A DNA stretch of 33,817 bases from Micromonospora echinofusca. GTDB taxonomy: Bacteria; Actinomycetota; Actinomycetes; Mycobacteriales; Micromonosporaceae. Every line of letters begins with the position of its first letter. Positions within the stretch are counted from its first letter, which is position 1. Of the stretch, positions 32,761 to 33,817 are shown piece after piece. The notes beneath the pieces are model-generated. The model was not told where the DNA came from. It saw only the letters and a list, made by a program, of their open reading frames with translations, and made no database searches. The stretch is taken from the NCBI RefSeq assembly GCF_017614955.1, contig NZ_WVUH01000026.1, positions 1 through 33,817 of the forward strand. The letters are read 5' to 3'. The position numbers and the translations under genes were made by a program.

Positions 32761-33527
32761 GTGCCGACCGCCTCCTGCGTGCCGGGAGCCGCGAGCCCGC
32801 CGGGCAGCGCGGTGAACCCGGCCCCGCCGGTGGCGGGGAGCGCGGTCAGCGACGCCTTGCGATGCTCGTGGAAGGACAGGATCTGCAGCTCGATGGCGAG
32901 GTCGACCTTGCGCACGTCGACCCCCTCGGGGACCGAGAGTACGCACGGCGCGAAGTTGAGGATGCTCGTCACGCCGGCCGCGACGAGCTGGTCGGCGACC
33001 CGCTGGGCGGCGGCGGCCGGGGTGGCGATCACGCCGATCGCGATGGACTCCTCGACGGCCGCCCGGGGCAGCTCGTCGACGTGCCGCACGATCAGGCCGT
33101 TGATCTCCTCGCCGACCCGGGCGGGGTCGGCGTCGAAGAGCGCGGCCACCCGGAACCCCCGGCTGGCGAAGCCGGCGTACCCGGCCAGCGCGTGACCGAG
33201 GTTACCGATGCCGACCAGGGCCACGCCGCGCCGCTGGGTGAGCCCGAGCACGAACTCGATCTGGTCGACCAGCAGCGCCACGTCGTAGCCGACGCCCCTG
33301 GTGCCGTACGAACCGAGGTGGGAGAGATCCTTGCGGAGCTTGGCCGAGTTCACCCCGGCGGCCGTGGCCAGCCCTTCGCTGGAGATCGTCTCGTGGCCCG
33401 CTTCGGCCAACTGGTGCAGGGCGCGCAGATATTCGGGGAGCCGGGCGACCGTCGCCTCCGGGAGATCCGGGAGCGCCGGGACGGCACCGGCGCGGCCGGG
33501 CGCGCCAGGGTGACGGTGCTGACTCAT
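32757..33527 (-). CDS. rex: Redox-sensing transcriptional repressor Rex
   Basis: A 256-residue NADH/NAD+-sensing repressor. The N-terminal winged helix (about residues 25-90) has ARLPEYLRALHQLAEAGHE, TISSEGLATAAGVNSAKLRK, DLSHLGSYGTRGVGYDV, the family DNA-recognition region. The Rossmann NAD(H)-binding domain begins VALVGIGNLGHALAGY and includes FDADPARVGEEI, IGVIATPAAAAQRVADQLV and ILNFAPCVLSVPEGVDVRKVDLA. A domain-swapped C-terminal helix region follows (ELQILSFHEH), then a Gly/Ala/Pro-rich tail. ATG 33527 has CGGAG just upstream. In Streptomyces coelicolor the homologous rex heads a rex-hem operon and represses it until NADH rises; the operator here supports the same loop. Confidence 0.97.
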   Translation of the reverse strand: MSQHRHPGAPGRAGAVPALPDLPEATVARLPEYLRALHQLAEAGHETISSEGLATAAGVNSAKLRKDLSHLGSYGTRGVGYDVALLVDQIEFVLGLTQRRGVALVGIGNLGHALAGYAGFASRGFRVAALFDADPARVGEEINGLIVRHVDELPRAAVEESIAIGVIATPAAAAQRVADQLVAAGVTSILNFAPCVLSVPEGVDVRKVDLAIELQILSFHEHRKASLTALPATGGAGFTALPGGLAAPGTQEAVGT

Positions 33528-33635
33528 GAGACTCCGTGCGGTGCGATCCTCGGCCCACCCGAAGGGTCGACCGTTTCGGGACTCCCGCTGGCTCCCGCCG
33601 TGAGCGGCTGTGCTAGCAGGGCTCGTCGGAACTAC

Positions 33636-33664
33636 AGAGTAGGCGCTTGTGAAGACGTGCACAA
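33636..33664 (-). promoter_or_regulatory. Rex operator over the rex-hem promoter
   Basis: TTGTGAAGACGTGCACAA (33647-33664) matches the Rex consensus TTGTGAAN4TTCACAA in 13 of 14 fixed positions (one T to G). On the minus strand TTGTGC (33664-33659), a 17-bp spacer and TACTCT (33641-33636) form a possible -35/-10 that the operator overlaps, giving a leader of about 100 nt before the rex ATG at 33527. Confidence 0.85.
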
Positions 33665-33817
33665 ATCGCGATCTTGACAGGTCGCGACACGGCCTCACCA
33701 GGATCTCCATTCTCAAGATCGATCGAGCGGTCTCATTCGGGCCGCCCGGCGATTATTGCCCAATTCAGACTTCTCTCGCCAATCACCAACACCCGGTGTG
33801 GCCGAAAACCCCCGCCG

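Noticed and set aside
33528..33817. Riboswitch or further gene at the right end
   Set aside because: Apart from the Rex operator/promoter and a small ACACC-C-GGTGT inverted repeat near 33790, no conserved RNA-like fold or coding frame stands out.

Overview
The window is very GC-rich actinomycete chromosomal DNA. The rex-hemACD-hemB order, the Tat/lipobox binding protein, the frequent GTG/TTG starts and the actinobacterial type of HemB and HemD together suggest a filamentous actinomycete, most likely Micromonosporaceae. The family-level placement is inference. No tRNA, rRNA, CRISPR array, insertion sequence, phage gene or biosynthetic megasynthase was seen.

Layout. (a) 1-3403: a terminator from a gene to the left; a two-TM membrane protein of unknown function; a convergent NNMT/PNMT/TEMT-type methyltransferase; and a D-amino-acid oxidase, with an AT-rich promoter/operator between the last two. 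(b) 3573-7947: housekeeping and small genes: an Smr-domain protein, a TPR protein, a ROK/polyphosphate-glucokinase-like sugar kinase, a divergent ABC-F ATPase, a small conserved-looking protein and a BON-methyltransferase fusion. A gene-poor stretch with inverted and tandem repeats follows (7948-8252). (c) 8253-14993: a complete arabinoside-utilisation locus. A LacI regulator is divergent from the operon GH51 arabinofuranosidase / lipoprotein solute-binding protein / two permeases / GH43 glycosidase. It has tandem LacI-type operators over the promoter, a leader hairpin and a strong terminator at the end. Neither glycosidase has a signal peptide and no ATPase is encoded, so imported oligosaccharides are probably cleaved in the cytoplasm and a shared ATPase (MsiK type) is needed. 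(d) 15117-27109: a small protein; a secreted GHL10 (DUF187/DigH-like) glycosidase with a C-terminal FN3-like domain; a secreted phospholipase A2; a large class III cyclase-domain/NTPase regulator; an FmdB-type zinc-ribbon protein; a membrane-anchored lytic transglycosylase; a tandem GNAT acetyltransferase; and a 1,091-residue secreted multidomain nuclease. (e) 27176-33527: an XRE-type regulator, then the leftward rex-hemA-hemC-hemD-hemB operon for uroporphyrinogen III synthesis. Its first four genes overlap by 4 nt at each junction, and a near-perfect Rex operator lies over the rex promoter.

No wholly new system is obvious. The most interesting items are the BON-methyltransferase fusion, the apparently degenerate methyltransferase domain fused to uroporphyrinogen III synthase, the cyclase whose transition-state Asn is replaced by His, the operator/hairpin architecture of the arabinoside operon, and several starts that look leaderless.
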